IMG/VR virus record: IMGVR_UViG_3300030390_001164
Coordinates: 1 to 26,326 of that record
DNA length: 26,326 nucleotides
DNA from: a virus
Reading direction: 5' to 3' (one strand)
Shown: positions 25,380-26,326 of the stretch, in pieces
Numbering within the stretch: position 1 is the stretch's first letter
How the letters are laid out: each line of letters opens with the position of its first letter
The notes under the pieces: model-generated
Databases searched by the model: none
Told to the model about the DNA's origin: nothing
Seen by the model: only the letters and a program-made list of their open reading frames with translations
Program-made: the position numbers and the translations under genes

Positions 25380-26326
25380 CTAATTAATTATTTTTGAATT
25401 AATACCTTTGTTGTCATATTTAGAAAAATTTAAATTAATTTTTTCTTTTTTAATTTCAGCAACAGGTCTGTATTTATTTTTGTTACAAGCCATTATAGCT
25501 AAGCCAGAACTTATTGAAGCATCGTGTTTAGTTCTGTTATTTATATCAAACGCCGCCCAGTCTTCTAATGTTTTTTGTAAATACATAGTGCCATATTGTT
25601 CATTGTTGTAACCTACAAAACTTTCAATATAAGCTTCAATAGCAGCTGCGTGTGCTTGTTTAACATCTTCACTAGAGTTAGGTATACCACCTACTTCTTT
25701 TTCAGCAACAGATAATTTAAAAGCTGTTTTATCTGGTCTATTCATAGAGTAAGCTCTATATCCTCTACGTTTTAAATAATATAACAATCTTGGTTTGTTA
25801 TTTTCTGCAAGAAGAGGCATACCATAAAAAACTAATGCCATTAAAACATCTTCAAAGAATATTTCAGCAGTTGGTGGTCTAGATATATATTCTAAAAAGA
25901 ATAAATTAACAGGAGCATCATCCATACTAAATTTAGTTAAACCGTGTAATGCACCTTTTGATCCTCTACCATCTACTGTACCTGATATATCATAACTGTC
26001 ACAACCAAAAGCTCCCATGTGTTCATTAGCTGGGTATTTAATACCATTTTTTATAATGTGTCTATTTTGCTGATGTACTTCAGGAACCCAAGTTATAAAA
26101 AATCTTCCTTGTTTGCTTGGAATAAACATTACGCTTGAATCTTTAATCCCGTTTTCCCATTGAAAATTACCTTGAGTAACTACGTTTGAATGTTTTAAAT
26201 CTTCGTTATAATCTATTTGTTCGTAAATCTTAGTTAAATTAAATAAAGATTGTTTTGTTTCATCTCTGAAAGCGTGTTTTTCTGTACGTGGAAACTGTCT
26301 ATATAATTCATTAAGTGCATCAGGAT
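25380..26326 (-). CDS. Large terminase subunit (TerL), C-terminal part, cut by the window edge
   Basis: The frame stays open from the right window edge to a TAG stop, giving 314 visible residues. The ATG at 26129 is internal, because 65 in-frame codons without a stop lie upstream of it. Those codons include FPRTEKHAF, which matches the FPxTxxxAF segment that links the ATPase and nuclease halves of phage large terminases. The visible part is therefore mainly the RNase H-fold nuclease that cuts concatemeric DNA during packaging. Probable metal-binding acidic residues are Asp in GCDSYD (codon near 25998), Glu in LLAENNK (near 25803) and Asp in KHDAS (near 25521), spaced as in TerL nucleases. The ATPase domain with Walker motifs must lie outside the window. 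The TAG stop directly abuts the portal ATG (TAGATG), which suggests translational coupling. The family call is strong; the exact catalytic residues are inferred. Confidence 0.88.
   Translation of the reverse strand, partial: PDALNELYRQFPRTEKHAFRDETKQSLFNLTKIYEQIDYNEDLKHSNVVTQGNFQWENGIKDSSVMFIPSKQGRFFITWVPEVHQQNRHIIKNGIKYPANEHMGAFGCDSYDISGTVDGRGSKGALHGLTKFSMDDAPVNLFFLEYISRPPTAEIFFEDVLMALVFYGMPLLAENNKPRLLYYLKRRGYRAYSMNRPDKTAFKLSVAEKEVGGIPNSSEDVKQAHAAAIEAYIESFVGYNNEQYGTMYLQKTLEDWAAFDINNRTKHDASISSGLAIMACNKNKYRPVAEIKKEKINLNFSKYDNKGINSKIIN

Noticed and set aside
25380-26129. A complete 249-aa gene starting at the ATG at 26129
   Set aside because: The reading frame continues upstream without a stop to the window edge and includes the FPRTEKHAF terminase segment, so this ATG is internal to TerL.
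1-26326. tRNA genes, CRISPR arrays, IS elements, integrase or attachment sites
   Set aside because: Almost all sequence is coding and intergenic gaps are under 90 bases; no cloverleaf, spaced direct repeats, transposase or recombinase motif was seen.

Overview
The window is a densely packed, AT-rich (roughly one third G+C by eye) stretch of a tailed-phage genome, or a prophage or metagenomic phage contig. Every credible gene is on the minus strand, so transcription runs from right (26326) to left (1). No bacterial housekeeping genes, tRNA, IS element, integrase or CRISPR array is visible. In transcription order it holds: the C-terminal part of the large terminase (cut by the window edge), a 795-aa portal protein, an acidic scaffold-like protein, the major capsid protein, an unidentified 254-aa protein flanked by RNA hairpins, a 308-aa and a 632-aa head-tail connector/adaptor candidate, a 1476-aa and a 539-aa tail-nozzle/tail-hub protein, a 244-aa and a 365-aa probable internal virion protein, a giant 2806-aa internal (ejection/cargo) protein with an HELIH metalloprotease motif, a 40-aa basic mini-gene and perhaps the first codons of another gene. 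This is a virion morphogenesis module, read from DNA packaging through capsid and tail to ejected proteins.

Several features suggest a short-tailed (podovirus-type) virus related to the marine, crAss-like/Cellulophaga-phage style of lineage: a long portal with a Gln-rich helical C-terminus, a nozzle protein starting with an N-G-E-Y-R-D-A-Q-N segment, no tape-measure or tail-tube genes, and very large helical internal proteins. This placement is inferred from remembered family features, not from a search. None of the starts has a clear AGGAG-type Shine-Dalgarno sequence; they are instead preceded by A/T-rich leaders, often reading AAATTATGGC. That is typical of Bacteroidetes/Flavobacteriia and their phages, so a marine flavobacterial host is my best guess.

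Genes are separated by 0 to about 30 bases, except around the 254-aa gene. There, two intergenic spaces (89 and 69 bases) each hold a hairpin that can fold in the minus-strand transcript. The one after the major capsid gene is the best terminator candidate in the window, so capsid mRNA level is probably set apart from the downstream genes.

The most interesting content is: (1) the giant internal protein with an embedded zincin-type protease motif and hydrophobic segments; (2) a nozzle-like fold that appears divided between two adjacent genes, the first carrying a cadherin-like domain and an unidentified C-terminal domain of about 350 residues; (3) small Thr/Ser/Gly-rich beta modules inserted in several neighbouring virion proteins, one duplicated within a gene; (4) the hairpin-flanked 254-aa gene of unknown role.
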